This document shows, piece by piece, positions 34,420 through 45,060 of a DNA stretch of 64,000 bases (its first letter is position 1; the number at the start of each line of letters is the position of its first letter). The translations under genes were made by a program, and so were the position numbers. The notes beneath the pieces were generated by a model. That model ran no database searches, was not told the origin of the DNA, and saw only the letters and a list, made by a program, of their open reading frames with translations. Source of the stretch: Pseudomonas azerbaijanoccidentalis (GTDB taxonomy: Bacteria > Pseudomonadota > Gammaproteobacteria > Pseudomonadales > Pseudomonadaceae); contig NZ_JAHSTU010000001.1 in NCBI RefSeq assembly GCF_019145495.1, positions 558,001 to 622,000 on the forward strand, written 5' to 3'.

Positions 34420-36327
34420 TCAGTGCCCGATTTGCCGGGCCAAGGCATTGTCGAGGCGGATCTGACGGCGATCGCCAAAGCGTCGGGTCAGGCCCAGCCG
34501 GTCGAAGTATTCCAGTATCTGGATGCTGCGCTTGCGACCCAACCCCACGGCATCACGAAACGCCGAGACCTGTATCACCGGATTATCACTGGCCAGTTGC
34601 AACAGCATAGCCGCCAAACGATGGATCGTTGCGTCGGTGTAAAACAGGTCGCGCACCACCTGATGCACCAGCCCCAGCCTGGCCATTTTGCGCAGCAACA
34701 AACGCACGGCGATCTCATCGTGCCCCAGATCGCGAACCCAGGGAGGATCGAAGACCGCCGCGTCGAATTGCGGCTGCAACTGTTGCCACAACGCTTCGTC
34801 CGCCTCACTCAGGCGCACCTGATGCTCGGGTAAATGCAGCCACGGTCCGCTCGCGGCGATGGTGCCGTCGCTTAGCAAATGGTCGAGCAGGCTCAGGAAG
34901 GTCGAGCGATCAAGGGCGCTACCGGCGAATCGGCGCAAGCGATCGCGGTCAGGCCCCATTTGATCCGGTTCCAATTGGTGAAACCTTGCCAGGTGTTGCA
35001 GCACCTCGTCCTGCAAGGTTTGCCAACGCAGGCTGCTGAACAATACCGGCGACTGTCGGGTTTCGATCAGCAGCACGTCAGCGGGTAGCAACCAGTTCGC
35101 TCTTGGTTGGTTGAATTGGCGCTCCAGCGTTTGCGGGTCGAGCCCGGTTTCGCTGTTGGCCAGCAACATTGGCAGCACGTCTTCCAGGCGATGACTCGCC
35201 GTCAATGCCTGCAACTGCGCTAATCGCTCGGGGCTGCGGCGATGTCGGCTGGGGGCGAACGGGTCGAGCACACGTCCGCCGCCCACGGTCCGTTGAGCGC
35301 TGTGGTCGCGCAGAATCAGTGGATCGCCCGTCACCGCCTGCACCGGCGAATTAAGCAGTATCTGCGCGAACATCCGTTCGCCCGGAACCAGGCTGGAACC
35401 TTCCAGTAACACTACACGCCCGGTGACGTCTTGCGTGCCGATGTGCACGTGCACCGGCTGAAAGTGCTCAAAGGCACGTGGCTCACCGGGCAACAACTGG
35501 AAATCGATGTCCAGGCGCTGAGTCGGTGCGTACAGCCACTCTGCCGTTAGCCACTGGCCACGATGAATCTGCTCCAGCGCGAGGCGCTCACCGCTCAGGT
35601 TCAAGGCCACGCGCTGTCCGGCCATGGCCAGGTCCGCAGGTTGATTCTGCGCATGCAGGCCGCGCACGCGCACGGTTTTGTCGAGTGGACCGAGGCGCAA
35701 CGTGTCACCTACCGCAACGACGCCGGAGACAGCCGTGCCGGTGACCACGATACCGGCACCAGGGACGCTGAACGCCCGATCGATCGACAGGCGAAAACCG
35801 CCCGTTTGACTGCGTTGCTGCACTTCACGCTGAGCCTCCAGCAGCGCCTGACGCAAGGTGTCGACGCCATGCCCGGTAACGCTCGACAACGCAATCAGCG
35901 GCGCATCGGCATAAGGCCCAGGCCCCAACAATGTTCTGACTTGTTCGCGCACCGTTTCCACCCGGGCAGGCTCGACCCGGTCGCACTTGGTGATTGCCAC
36001 AATCGCACGGGCAATGCCGAGCAGTTCGACGATGGCCAGGTGTTCGCGGGTTTGCGGCATCACGCCGTCATCGGCAGCCACCACCAGCAACACCAGATCG
36101 ATGCCCTGCGCCCCGGCCAGCATGTTGTGTGTGAAGCGTTCATGCCCCGGCACATCGATGAACCCGGTCAGCGCTGCGCCCGGTTCCAGCGCGGCGTAGA
36201 GGTAGCCGAGGTCGATGGTCATGCCGCGCTCGCGTTCTTCCCGGCGTCGGTCGCCGGCCTGCCCGGTCAACGCTTGAAGCAGCGCCGTCTTGCCGTGGTC
36301 GATGTGCCCTGCCGTGCCGACAATCAC
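34420..36327 (-). CDS. selB: Selenocysteine-specific elongation factor
   Basis: A 635-residue SelB that carries Sec-tRNA to UGA codons marked by SECIS hairpins. GTPase motifs are [11 protein letters not shown] (residues 4-14), DVPGHERF and TKCDR. The C-terminal half holds the winged-helix repeats that bind SECIS RNA ([20 protein letters not shown]). The start is a GTG at 36327 overlapping the selA stop (GTGA), giving the canonical [14 protein letters not shown]-terminus; upstream in-frame residues lie inside selA. tRNA-Sec follows immediately. Confidence 0.96.
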   Translation of the reverse strand: MIVGTAGHIDHGKTALLQALTGQAGDRRREERERGMTIDLGYLYAALEPGAALTGFIDVPGHERFTHNMLAGAQGIDLVLLVVAADDGVMPQTREHLAIVELLGIARAIVAITKCDRVEPARVETVREQVRTLLGPGPYADAPLIALSSVTGHGVDTLRQALLEAQREVQQRSQTGGFRLSIDRAFSVPGAGIVVTGTAVSGVVAVGDTLRLGPLDKTVRVRGLHAQNQPADLAMAGQRVALNLSGERLALEQIHRGQWLTAEWLYAPTQRLDIDFQLLPGEPRAFEHFQPVHVHIGTQDVTGRVVLLEGSSLVPGERMFAQILLNSPVQAVTGDPLILRDHSAQRTVGGGRVLDPFAPSRHRRSPERLAQLQALTASHRLEDVLPMLLANSETGLDPQTLERQFNQPRANWLLPADVLLIETRQSPVLFSSLRWQTLQDEVLQHLARFHQLEPDQMGPDRDRLRRFAGSALDRSTFLSLLDHLLSDGTIAASGPWLHLPEHQVRLSEADEALWQQLQPQFDAAVFDPPWVRDLGHDEIAVRLLLRKMARLGLVHQVVRDLFYTDATIHRLAAMLLQLASDNPVIQVSAFRDAVGLGRKRSIQILEYFDRLGLTRRFGDRRQIRLDNALARQIGH

Positions 36328-37754
36328 CCTGCCCGACCCTCCACGCGCAAGTGCTCGAGTTGCGCGAGCCACGCCGATTCGTCATCGAGTTGGCGCAAAT
36401 CCAGCCACAGGGCATCGTCATCGATGCGCCCCAGCACCGGAATCGGCAACCCGCGCAACGCGGCCTCAAGGTCCAGCAGCGACCGTCCGCGCAGCCGTTT
36501 GCTGGTATTAGGACGCAGGCACAGTGCGGCGCTCGGCAAGCGCGCGACCGGTTGGCTGCCGCTGCCAATCATGCCCAGTGCCGGCAGTGCGCTGACGCTC
36601 CAGCCATCGCCCAATCTGAAAGCAAGGGATGGTTGCAGACGTTCGGCTTGGGCCAGGATGTCAGCCCGTGATCGAGTGAGCAGGCGCAAACTCGGCAGTC
36701 GCTCGGCGAGTCGATCCGGATTGCGGTACAGGCCGAGCACGGCTTCCAGCGCGGCGAGGGTCAGTTTGTCGACCCGCAATGCGCGCTTGAGCGGGTTCTT
36801 CTTGATTTTGCCGATCAAGTCTTTGCGCCCGACAATCAACCCGGCCTGCGGGCCACCGAGTAACTTGTCGCCGCTGAAGGTGACGATGTCCGCACCATCG
36901 AGCAAGGCCTGGCGCACCGTCGGTTCGGCGGGCAGGCCCCAGCGGGTCAGGTCGAGCAGGCTGCCGCTGCCCAGATCTTCGAGCAACGGCAAGCCATGTT
37001 GATGTGCCAGGTGCGCCAGTTCCGCGGTGGGCACACTCGTGGTGAAACCTTGAATGCTGTAGTTGCTCGCATGCACGCGCATGATCAAGCCACTGCGCGG
37101 GCCAATGGCCGCTTCATAGTCTTTGGCGTGGGTGCGGTTGGTGGTGCCGACTTCATGCAGTTTTACCCCGGCCCGGGCCATGATGTCGGGAATGCGAAAG
37201 GCGCCGCCGATCTCGATCAGCTCACCACGGGAAATGATGCCTTCCTTGCGTGCGCCGAGGCTGTTGAGGGTCAGCAATACCGCCGCAGCATTGTTGTTGA
37301 CCACCGTCACCGCTTCGGCGCCGGTCAGTTCGCGGATCAAGCCCTCGATCAGATCATCGCGGTCACCGCGCTTGCCACTGTGCAGGTCGAATTCGAGATT
37401 GAGTGGATAGCGTGCGGCCAGTTGCACCGCGTCGATGGCTTCATCCGGCAATAACGCTCGCCCCAGGTTGGTATGCAACACGGTGCCGGTGAGGTTGAAC
37501 ACCCGGCGTACATGGCTGCGGTGTTGAACCTGTAGTCGCTCGCCTACTCGCCCCGCCAGCACTTCTGGGCTGACTTCAATCGCTTGCACCAACCCCTGTT
37601 GTACGGCTTCGCGCAACTCATCGAGCAATTGTCGCAACGTCGCCAGAAGCGCATCGCGCCCGTAGCGCTCGGTTAAAGGCTGGCACGCCGGGTGACGCAA
37701 CAAACTGTCGATGGAAGGCAAACGCAGGTTAGGGCTGGTACCGCTGGCAGACAT
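36324..37754 (-). CDS. selA: L-seryl-tRNA(Sec) selenium transferase
   Basis: A 476-residue PLP enzyme that converts Ser-tRNA(Sec) to Sec-tRNA(Sec) with selenophosphate. The N-terminal domain starts [13 protein letters not shown]. The PLP lysine is Lys297 in [15 protein letters not shown], and other blocks are [16 protein letters not shown] and [16 protein letters not shown] at 37754, AGGAG 6 bases upstream. It follows fdhE after 51 bases and overlaps selB by 4 bases. The donor synthetase selD is not in the window. Confidence 0.97.
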   Translation of the reverse strand: MSASGTSPNLRLPSIDSLLRHPACQPLTERYGRDALLATLRQLLDELREAVQQGLVQAIEVSPEVLAGRVGERLQVQHRSHVRRVFNLTGTVLHTNLGRALLPDEAIDAVQLAARYPLNLEFDLHSGKRGDRDDLIEGLIRELTGAEAVTVVNNNAAAVLLTLNSLGARKEGIISRGELIEIGGAFRIPDIMARAGVKLHEVGTTNRTHAKDYEAAIGPRSGLIMRVHASNYSIQGFTTSVPTAELAHLAHQHGLPLLEDLGSGSLLDLTRWGLPAEPTVRQALLDGADIVTFSGDKLLGGPQAGLIVGRKDLIGKIKKNPLKRALRVDKLTLAALEAVLGLYRNPDRLAERLPSLRLLTRSRADILAQAERLQPSLAFRLGDGWSVSALPALGMIGSGSQPVARLPSAALCLRPNTSKRLRGRSLLDLEAALRGLPIPVLGRIDDDALWLDLRQLDDESAWLAQLEHLRVEGRAG

Positions 37755-37805
37755 CTGGCGCTCCTGAAATCGAAAGACCGTCGCGCCAGAGTGTAGACGC
37801 TGTGG

Positions 37806-38732
37806 TCATTCGTCTCCCGGTGCCAGCAACAGATTCGGCGCCAGACGCTGATAACCATCCAGGGCCAGGCGCATGTCCAGCATCAGGCTGCCCAAGTCCG
37901 CCGACAACGCTTCCGCGGCCGCATCGTTTTCCAGGTAGACCAACTTCAGATAACTGTTGCAGCCGGGGCACATTTCGGCGCGCACCGGCGCCTGATTGGC
38001 GGCGTGACGATCGTCTTCAAGGCTGAGATATTCCAGGCCTTTGCTCTGCTCGCAATACACGCACTTGACCCGCACCACATGCCATTCACAGGCACACAAC
38101 GAACACACCAGATAACGCAAACCGTTGTGCTTGCCGCGATTGCGAATGATCCCGGCCATCGCTGGCGAACCGCAACATGGGCACTGACTGAGGCTGTCGC
38201 CGGGTTTGAGTTGCAGGTTGGGTGTGCTCAACAGCCAGTGGCTCCAGGCCGCTTGCAGGGCGGCGCCGAGAAACGGCACCAACGCCGCCGGCACCAGCGA
38301 ATACTGGCCGCTGACCAATGCCACCGCCCAAGAACGGCGTTGGCCCGGGGTGGCTGCCTGCAACGTAGCCAACGCATTGACTACGGCCGGTTGATCAGGT
38401 GCCACATAACGCTGCAGCAAGGCGTCGAGATAGGGTTGCCAGTCGTCCTCGCGGGTCAGGCTGTCGGCGGCGAACGGTGGCAAACCGTGTTGCTGGCACA
38501 GTTCAAGGCGTTGCGAGTCCAGCGGCTCGCTTGGCGGCGGATCGTCGAGAATACGCTGCTGCACCCGGCACAAGCCTGCGATCAATAACAGATAGTCGGC
38601 CAGTGGATGAGCGACGGCGAGTTGCTCTAAGCGTTGTGCACGCAGGTTGAACAAGTTGCGCGGTGGCAGGTGCAGAAACGGCGGCGAACTGGCCGCCGCT
38701 TCGATTTGCCCGGGTTCGAGAATGGTTGGCAA
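37806..38732 (-). CDS. fdhE: Formate dehydrogenase accessory protein FdhE
   Basis: A 308-residue FdhE, a cytoplasmic rubredoxin-like protein needed for assembly of Tat-exported formate dehydrogenase. Four CxxC pairs are visible (CPCC, CSLC, CVYC, CPGC), which bind iron in the E. coli protein. The start is a TTG at 38732, 3 bases after the fdoI stop, with AGGG about 7 bases upstream. Its place between structural fdo genes and selA fits a role in making the enzyme. Confidence 0.95.
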   Translation of the reverse strand: MPTILEPGQIEAAASSPPFLHLPPRNLFNLRAQRLEQLAVAHPLADYLLLIAGLCRVQQRILDDPPPSEPLDSQRLELCQQHGLPPFAADSLTREDDWQPYLDALLQRYVAPDQPAVVNALATLQAATPGQRRSWAVALVSGQYSLVPAALVPFLGAALQAAWSHWLLSTPNLQLKPGDSLSQCPCCGSPAMAGIIRNRGKHNGLRYLVCSLCACEWHVVRVKCVYCEQSKGLEYLSLEDDRHAANQAPVRAEMCPGCNSYLKLVYLENDAAAEALSADLGSLMLDMRLALDGYQRLAPNLLLAPGDE

Positions 38733-38735
38733 GCG

Positions 38736-39401
38736 TCAGCCCTTTTTGGTGATCGGTCGCACGGGAGTGTCGTCGCGCGGCTCGTCTTGAGTCACTTGGC
38801 GATACCAGAGTTCGTGATGTTTCTTCGCCCAGGGGCGGCTGACCCAGCCATGCATCATGGCGCTGACCGAACCCTTGATCCAGATGCCGGCATAGATGTG
38901 CACGATGATGCTCAGGATCAGCACAAAACCCGCCAACGCGTGCAGCAGCATGGCCCATCGGATGCTGGTGATGCCGAAATACGCACTGAAATACGCGCGC
39001 CAGATCACCAGGCCACTGAACAGCAACACCAGCATGCACAGCAGTAAAGTCCAGAACAGCAGCTTCTGCCCGGGGTTGTACTTGCCAATCGGCGGAACGC
39101 CCTCTTCCTCGTTTTTCATTACCCGGTCAATGCGCCGCAACCACAGGCGATCATTGGCAATGAAGTAATTGGCGCGCCAGAAACGGAACACCAGGCCGAG
39201 AAAAAACACGAACATCAACACGCCCATGAACGGGTGCAGGATGCGCGTCCACGGCCCGCCGCCGAACAGGTTGGTCAGCCAGAACATGGCCGGATGGAAC
39301 AACGCCAGCCCGGACAAACCAGCCATCAGGAACAAGATCGCCACCAGCCAGTGGTTGGTGCGCTGATTGCTGGTGTAGCGCAGGATCGGTTTGTCTCTCA
39401 T
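38736..39401 (-). CDS. fdoI: Formate dehydrogenase cytochrome b556 subunit (gamma)
   Basis: A 221-residue membrane cytochrome b with four hydrophobic helices ([76 protein letters not shown]) and haem-ligand histidines in several of them. It anchors the FdoGH dimer on the periplasmic face and passes electrons to quinone. ATG overlaps the fdoH stop by 4 bases (ATGA). Confidence 0.95.
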   Translation of the reverse strand: MRDKPILRYTSNQRTNHWLVAILFLMAGLSGLALFHPAMFWLTNLFGGGPWTRILHPFMGVLMFVFFLGLVFRFWRANYFIANDRLWLRRIDRVMKNEEEGVPPIGKYNPGQKLLFWTLLLCMLVLLFSGLVIWRAYFSAYFGITSIRWAMLLHALAGFVLILSIIVHIYAGIWIKGSVSAMMHGWVSRPWAKKHHELWYRQVTQDEPRDDTPVRPITKKG

Positions 39402-40333
39402 GGCCTGCCCTCCCCGCGTGGGTCGAAGGTGTGCACCGATGGATCGACTTCATGCACAGACGTGTCCGGCGCGGCCGGATGTTCATCCTCTTCAACGATC
39501 TGCGGCCCGACGCGCACGTAATGGAAGAACCCGGCCAGCACCGCTGCGCCCATGGCCAGCAGCGCCAACGGTTTGCTGATGCCTTTCCACAACCCCACCA
39601 GCGGACTGATCACCGGATCGGCCGGCAACCCCGCGTAGATTCTCGGTGTGTCGGCGTGGTGCAGCACGTACATCACATGGGTGCCACCGACCCCGGCCGG
39701 ATCGTACAGGCCGGCATTGTCGAAACCGCGACTCTTGAGGTCGACGATGCGCTCGGCGGCGTGTTCCTTCATGTCGTCCTTGGTGCCGAACACGATGGCG
39801 CCGGTCGGGCAGGTTTTCACGCAGGCCGGCTCCAGCCCCACCGCTACACGGTCCGAACACAAGGTGCATTTGTAGGCCTTGTGATCCTTCTGCGAAATAC
39901 GCGGAATGTTGAACGGGCAACCGGTGATGCAATAACCGCAACCGATGCAGTGATCCTGATCGAAATCGACGATGCCATTGGCATGCTTGATGATCGCACC
40001 AGGGCTGGGGCACGCGGCCAGACAACCGGGTTCGGCACAATGCATGCAGCCGTCCTTGCGGATCAGCCATTCGAGGTTGCCGGCGTCGGTTTCGTGTTCG
40101 GTAAAGCGCATCAGCGTCCAGCTGTCGGCGCTCAGGTCTTGTGGGTTGTCGTAGGTGCCAAGGTTGTGGCCGACCTCGTCGCGCAACTCGTTCCATTCCG
40201 AGCAGGCAACCTGGCAGGCCTTGCAGCCGATGCATTTGGTGGTGTCGATCAGCTTGGCGACTTCCTCCACGCCGCGCACCGACGGCGCGGGCGTAGTGGT
40301 GGCCGAGCGGGCAATGATGTCTTGGCTGGCCAT
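39398..40333 (-). CDS. fdoH: Formate dehydrogenase iron-sulfur subunit (beta)
   Basis: A 311-residue subunit with four 4Fe-4S clusters: [45 protein letters not shown] and [20 protein letters not shown]. One C-terminal membrane helix ([18 protein letters not shown]) ends in the periplasm. It wires the catalytic subunit to the cytochrome. ATG directly abuts the fdoG stop (TAAATG), so the alpha and beta subunits are coupled. Confidence 0.97.
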   Translation of the reverse strand: MASQDIIARSATTTPAPSVRGVEEVAKLIDTTKCIGCKACQVACSEWNELRDEVGHNLGTYDNPQDLSADSWTLMRFTEHETDAGNLEWLIRKDGCMHCAEPGCLAACPSPGAIIKHANGIVDFDQDHCIGCGYCITGCPFNIPRISQKDHKAYKCTLCSDRVAVGLEPACVKTCPTGAIVFGTKDDMKEHAAERIVDLKSRGFDNAGLYDPAGVGGTHVMYVLHHADTPRIYAGLPADPVISPLVGLWKGISKPLALLAMGAAVLAGFFHYVRVGPQIVEEDEHPAAPDTSVHEVDPSVHTFDPRGEGRP

Positions 40334-43300
40334 TTAGACTTTCTCCACGTTGACCAGGAATGACTTGGATTCCGGGGTCTGTGTGTTGCCATCGCCGAGG
40401 AACGGCACCAGGGTGTTGGTCAGGTATCCGTGCCGCGTCAGGCCGGTAAAACCCCAGTGCAGCGGAATGCCGATCTGGTGCACCACCTGATTGTTGACCT
40501 GCAACGGACGGATTCGCTTGGTCACCACCGCCACCGCTTCGATGAAGCCGCGCTTGCTGCTGACCCGCACCCGGTCACCGGCAACAATGCCTTTTTCCTT
40601 GGCCAGCACTTCACCGATTTCCACAAACTGCTCCGGCTGGGCAATCGCGTTGAGCTTGCAATGCTTGCTCCAAAAGTGGAAATGCTCGGTCAACCGGTAA
40701 CTGGTCGCTGCGTACGGATAATCCTTGGCCACGCCGAGGGAATCCCACACCGAATCGAAGATCCGCGCCGCCGGGTTGCTGGTGGCTTTTTTGTTGTTCG
40801 GGTGCAGCGGGTTGATGCCGATCGGCGTTTCGAACGGTTCGTAATGCTCGGGGAATGGACCTTCGTTCATCTTGTCGACGGCGAAGAACCGCGCCACGCC
40901 TTCGGGGTTCATGATGAACGGATTCATCCCGGCTTCCGGCGGCACATCGGCCTTGTAGTCCGGCACGTCGGTGCCGGCCCAGGCTTTGCCGTTCCACCAC
41001 ACCAGGCGCTTGTTCGGATCCCACGGTTTGCCTTGCAGGTCCGCCGAGGCGCGGTTGTAGAGAATCCGCCGATTAGCCGGCCAGGCCCACGCCCAGCCTT
41101 GATGCTGGTGCATGCCGAACGGGTCGTTGTTGTCGCGGCGGGCCATCTGGTTGCCGAGTTCAGTCCAGCTGCCACAGAAAATCCAGCAACCGGACGCGGT
41201 GCTGCCGTCGTCCTTGAGTTGACCAAAACCGGTCAGTTGCGCATTGGCCTTGATCGTCGCACCCGTGGCGTCGGTGAAGTCGACGATGGCCGAGCCGTTG
41301 ATTTCCTTGGCCAGCTCTTCCGGTGAAGGCTCATCGGCGATTTTGTAGGGCCACGACAGTTTCAGCAGCGGGTCCGGATACTTGCCGCCATTGGCCTGGT
41401 AACGCTGACGCAGGCGCAGAAACAGCTCACTCATGATCCGCACATCGGTACGCGCTTCGCCGGGGCCATCTGCGCCTTTCCAGTGCCATTGCAGCCAGCG
41501 GCTGCTGTTGACCAGCGAGCCGTCTTCTTCGGCAAAACAGGTGGTGGGCAGGCGAATGACTTCGGTCTGGATCTCGGCGCTGTTGACGTCGTTGTACGGC
41601 CCGACCTTTTGCCAGAACTCAGACGTTTCTGTGGCCAGAGGGTCCATCACCACCAGCCATTTGAGTTTGGCCAGCGCCGCCATCACGCGGTTTTTATCCG
41701 GCAACGCGGCGATCGGGTTGAAGCCCTGGCACATGTAGCCGTTGACTTTGCCCTGGCCCATCAAATCGAACACTTTGAGGATGTCGTAGTTGGGAATATC
41801 CAGTTTCGGCAAGTAGTCGTAGGCCCAGTTGTTTTCCACGGTGGCATTGGCGCCGTACCAGGATTTCATCAGGCTGACGTGGAATTTGCTGTAGTTCTGC
41901 CAGTAAGACAGTTGCCCCGGCCGCAGCGGAGTTTGCGTGCGCTTGAGGATGTAGGCGTTGTAATCCTGTTCGGCGTCGCCGGGCAGCGTCAGGTAACCCG
42001 GCAACGAGTTGGACAACAATCCCAGGTCCGTCAAACCCTGGATATTGGAATGCCCACGTAAGGCGTTCACGCCCCCGCCCGGCATGCCGACGTTGCCCAG
42101 CAACAGTTGCACCATCGCCGCGCTGCGGATGATCTGCGCGCCGATCGAGTGTTGGGTCCAGCCCAACGCATAAAGAATGGTCATGGTCTTGCCCGGTTGC
42201 GAGCAAGTGGCGATTTCCTCCCAGATTTTCTGCATGGCATCGACCGGCATGCCGCAAATCTGGCTCGCCAGGTCGATGTTGTAGCGGCTGTAATGCTGCT
42301 TCATCAATTGATAGACGCAGTGCGGGTCTTGCAGGGTCGGATCGACCTTGGCAAAACCGTCCTCGCCCATCTCATAGCCCCAGCCGGATTTATCGGTGTA
42401 CAGGCGCTTGGCCGCGTCATAACCACTGAAAATACCGTCCTCGAAGCCATACCCGGCTTTGACGATGAACGACACGTCGGTGTAGTTGCGTACGTACTCG
42501 TGCTGAATCTTGTCCTCGGTCAGCAGGTAATTGATCAACCCGCCCATGAAGGCGATGTCGGTGCCGGTGCGAATGGGCGCGTAATAGTCGGCCACCGAAG
42601 CGGTCCGGGTAAAACGCGGGTCGACCACGATCAGCCTCGCCTTGTTGTGCGCCTTGGCTTCGGTCACCCATTTAAAGCCGCACGGGTGCGCTTCTGCTGC
42701 GTTGCCGCCCATCACCAGGACCAGATTCGCATTGGCGATATCGGTCCAGTGGTTGGTCATGGCACCACGGCCGTACGTCGGGGCAAGACTTGCCACCGTC
42801 GGGCCGTGTCAGACACGCGCCTGGTTATCGAACCCCAGCATGCCGAGACTGCGAACCACCTTGTGGGTGATGTAGCCGGCTTCATTGGACGCTGCCGAGG
42901 CCGCGAGGAAGCCGGTGGTCAGCCAGCGGTTGACCGTCTGCCCCTGGGCATTCTTCTCGATGAAGTTGGCGTCGCGGTCGGCCTTCATCAGGTCGGCGAC
43001 GCGATCCAGCGCTTCATCCCAGGAGATGCGCGTCCATTCGGTGCTGCCGGGCTTGCGCACTTGCGGGTATTGCAGGCGGCCGGGACTGTGAATGAAGTCG
43101 AGCAGGCCTGCGCCTTTGGGGCACAGCGTGCCGCGGTTGACCGGGTGGTCGGCGTCACCTTCGATATGGATGATGTTTTGCGCAACGTTCTTTCCGGCAT
43201 CGCCCTGGCTGTACATGATCAACCCACAGCCGACCGAGCAGTACGGGCAGGTGTTGCGGGTTTCATGGGTGTGGGCAAGCTTGAAGTGGCGCACCTGCTC

Positions 43301-43399
43301 GGCGAAGGCTGGCGTGGGGGCCATGCCCAACGCGCCCAGGCTCGAGCCAGCAAGGCCGATACCAGCGACCTTGAAGAACTGACGACGGCTGAGGTCCAT
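40334..43399 (-). CDS. fdoG: Formate dehydrogenase catalytic subunit, selenocysteine-containing
   Basis: A 1021-residue molybdenum bis-MGD enzyme oxidising formate to CO2 in the periplasm. The N-terminus MDLSRRQFFKVAGIG is a Tat signal and the 4Fe-4S motif is CPYCSVGCGLIMYS...LCPKG. An in-frame TGA at 42811-42809 codes Sec197 in the context NQARV-Sec-HGPTVASLAP, as in E. coli FdnG/FdoG. A SECIS hairpin follows at once. A naive gene caller would split this gene in two at the TGA. ATG at 43399 with AGGAG 7 bases upstream. First gene of fdoGHI-fdhE-selAB-selC. Confidence 0.97.
42776..42811 (-). promoter_or_regulatory. SECIS hairpin with the UGA-Sec codon
   Basis: Reading the minus strand from the U of UGA as position 1, a stem begins 7 bases after the codon. 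It contains a single bulged U at position 17, and the apical loop AGUCU places G at 23 and U at 24. These are the same positions known to be needed for SelB binding in the E. coli fdhF SECIS. Stem pairs are GGCA/UGCC above the bulge and CGG/CCG below it. Confidence 0.9.
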
Positions 43400-43708
43400 C
43401 GTGCACTCCTGATCAGGTGGAAATCCGGTGCGTTGCCGGACTCTTCTGGACAAACACGGTGGCGGCAGACGGGCTGCCGACACTTCAAACTCTAGACAAT
43501 GCGGCGGCGATCTGTGTGAAAACCGACCGTCGGGCAAATCTCCGATCCTGGCTCAACCCAAAACCTGTGGGAGCGAGCTTGCTCGCGATGACGGAGTGTC
43601 AGGCAACATCAATACAGGCTTTACTGGCCCCATCACGAGCAGGCTCGCTCCTACAGGGGTTGGCGTTTATCATTGGCGAATGTTCAACCCGCCTTCACGA
43701 GATCCCGC
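43400..43708. promoter_or_regulatory. Divergent intergenic region between fdoG and patB-like gene
   Basis: About 309 bases without a gene. The fdoG side (43400-43560) must hold the formate dehydrogenase promoter; I saw no clear sigma-54 -24/-12 pair. The other side holds a REPIN (43563-43660). The ATG at 43709 is taken as the lyase start. Confidence 0.5.
43563..43660. repeat. REPIN (two inverted REP arms)
   Basis: Arm 1 gtgggagcgagcttgctcgc and inverted arm 2 cgagcaggctcgctcctaca, joined by a spacer containing gtcaggcaacatcaat. The same structure with nearly the same spacer lies at 44871-44969, on the other side of the lyase gene. Confidence 0.85.
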
Positions 43709-44863
43709 ATGACTTTCGATTTTGATCAGGTGTTCGACCGCCACAACACCGGCAGTACCAAGTGGAGCCGCTACCCGGCCGACGTATTGCCGATGTGGGT
43801 GGCCGACATGGATTTCGCGGCACCACCCGTGATCGTCCAGGCCCTGCAAAAACGCCTGGAACACCCGTTGCTTGGCTACAGCGTGGCGCAGGACGACTTG
43901 CGCGAAGCCATCGTTGCCGATTTGTGGAACAAATACGCCTGGCGCATCGAGCCGCAAGAGCTGATCTTCCTGCCGGGTGTCGAATCGGGTTTCAACATGG
44001 CGCTCAAGGCCTTGGTGCAGCCGCAACAGAACGTGGTCGTTCAAGTCCCCAACTACCCGCCGCTGCGGCACGCACCGGCGCATTGGGGCCTGAACAAGGT
44101 CGAACTGAATTTCGATCCGCAGCCTGACGGCACCTACGTCACACCGCTGGCGACCCTCAGCCAGTCGCTGCAAGGTGGCGGCGCGCTACTGCTGAGCAAC
44201 CCACACAACCCTCTGGGCAAAGCCTTTCCCCGCGTCGAACTGCAAGCGATTGCCGACATCTGCCTGGAACACGACGCCTGGATCATCTCCGACGAGATTC
44301 ACGCCGAACTGTGCTTCGACGGTCGCCAACACATCCCGATGGCCACCCTGAGCCCGCAAATCGCCCAGCGCACCATCACGCTGATGTCGGCGAGCAAGGC
44401 CTACAACATTGCCGGGCTGAAAACTTCGTTCATGATCATTCAGGATCGCCACCTGCGCGAGAAGGTCAACCACGCCCGCTGCGGCATGGTCGACAGCGTC
44501 AACCCGCTGGGCATGGAAGCCACCCGCGTCGCCTACAGCGAAGCCGGGCCATGGCTGGCCGCGCTCAAGGACTACCTGCAAAGCAACCGCGACTATCTGG
44601 TCAACGCTGTGCGTAGCCGGTTGCCGGGTATCACCATGAACGTGCCGCAAAGCACGTATCTGGCCTGGCTCGATTGCACGGCGCTGGGGCTGGACAACCC
44701 GCAGCAGTTTTTCCTTGAGCAGGCCAAGGTCGGCTTGAGTCCGGGCCTGGACTTTGGCGATGACGGTAAACAGTTCGTGCGGTTGAACTTCGGCTGCCCT
44801 CGCTCGTTGCTCGAAGAAGGGATTGCGCGGATGGAGCGCAGTTTGCGTCACCTGAAGGTCTGA
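43709..44863 (+). CDS. PatB-like cystathionine beta-lyase / C-S lyase
   Basis: A 384-residue fold-type I PLP enzyme of the MalY/PatB class. The family start is TGSTKWSRYPADVLPMWVAD. PLP Lys230 lies in MSASKAYNIAGLK, preceded by SDEIHAELCFDG. It cleaves C-S bonds of cystathionine or cysteine conjugates, giving a thiol, pyruvate and ammonia. The ATG at 43709 matches the family start; an upstream in-frame TTG would add 12 unrelated residues. It stands alone between two REPINs. Confidence 0.9.
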   Translation: MTFDFDQVFDRHNTGSTKWSRYPADVLPMWVADMDFAAPPVIVQALQKRLEHPLLGYSVAQDDLREAIVADLWNKYAWRIEPQELIFLPGVESGFNMALKALVQPQQNVVVQVPNYPPLRHAPAHWGLNKVELNFDPQPDGTYVTPLATLSQSLQGGGALLLSNPHNPLGKAFPRVELQAIADICLEHDAWIISDEIHAELCFDGRQHIPMATLSPQIAQRTITLMSASKAYNIAGLKTSFMIIQDRHLREKVNHARCGMVDSVNPLGMEATRVAYSEAGPWLAALKDYLQSNRDYLVNAVRSRLPGITMNVPQSTYLAWLDCTALGLDNPQQFFLEQAKVGLSPGLDFGDDGKQFVRLNFGCPRSLLEEGIARMERSLRHLKV

Positions 44864-44870
44864 TTCATTT

Positions 44871-44969
44871 CCCCTGTAGGAGCGAGCCTGCTCGCGATGG
44901 CGTAGTGTCAGTCAACATCAGTATTGGCTGAAATACCGCCATCGCGAGCAGGCTCGCTCCTACTGGGGA
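44871..44969. repeat. REPIN (two inverted REP arms)
   Basis: Arms ctgtaggagcgagcctgctc and (inverted) gagcaggctcgctcctactg with spacer gtagtgtcagtcaacatcag. It closely resembles the copy at 43563-43660. It starts 8 bases after the lyase stop and may stabilise the 3' end of its mRNA. Confidence 0.85.
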
Positions 44970-45060
44970 TTTGTGTTTTCCCTGCTTCAAAATCCAACCG
45001 AACTCCAGTCAAAACGCCAGGGTCAACCCTTTGACTCCCTAGCCTTGTGATCGGAGATGG

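Noticed and set aside
42809..43537. A separate short protein ending at the TGA upstream of a second formate dehydrogenase gene
   Set aside because: The two parts are one fdoG gene; the TGA is selenocysteine, shown by the conserved context and the SECIS hairpin.
43563..44969. CRISPR array from repeated gagcgagc sequences
   Set aside because: Only two paired units, palindromic and 1.2 kb apart; they are REPINs, and no cas genes are present.
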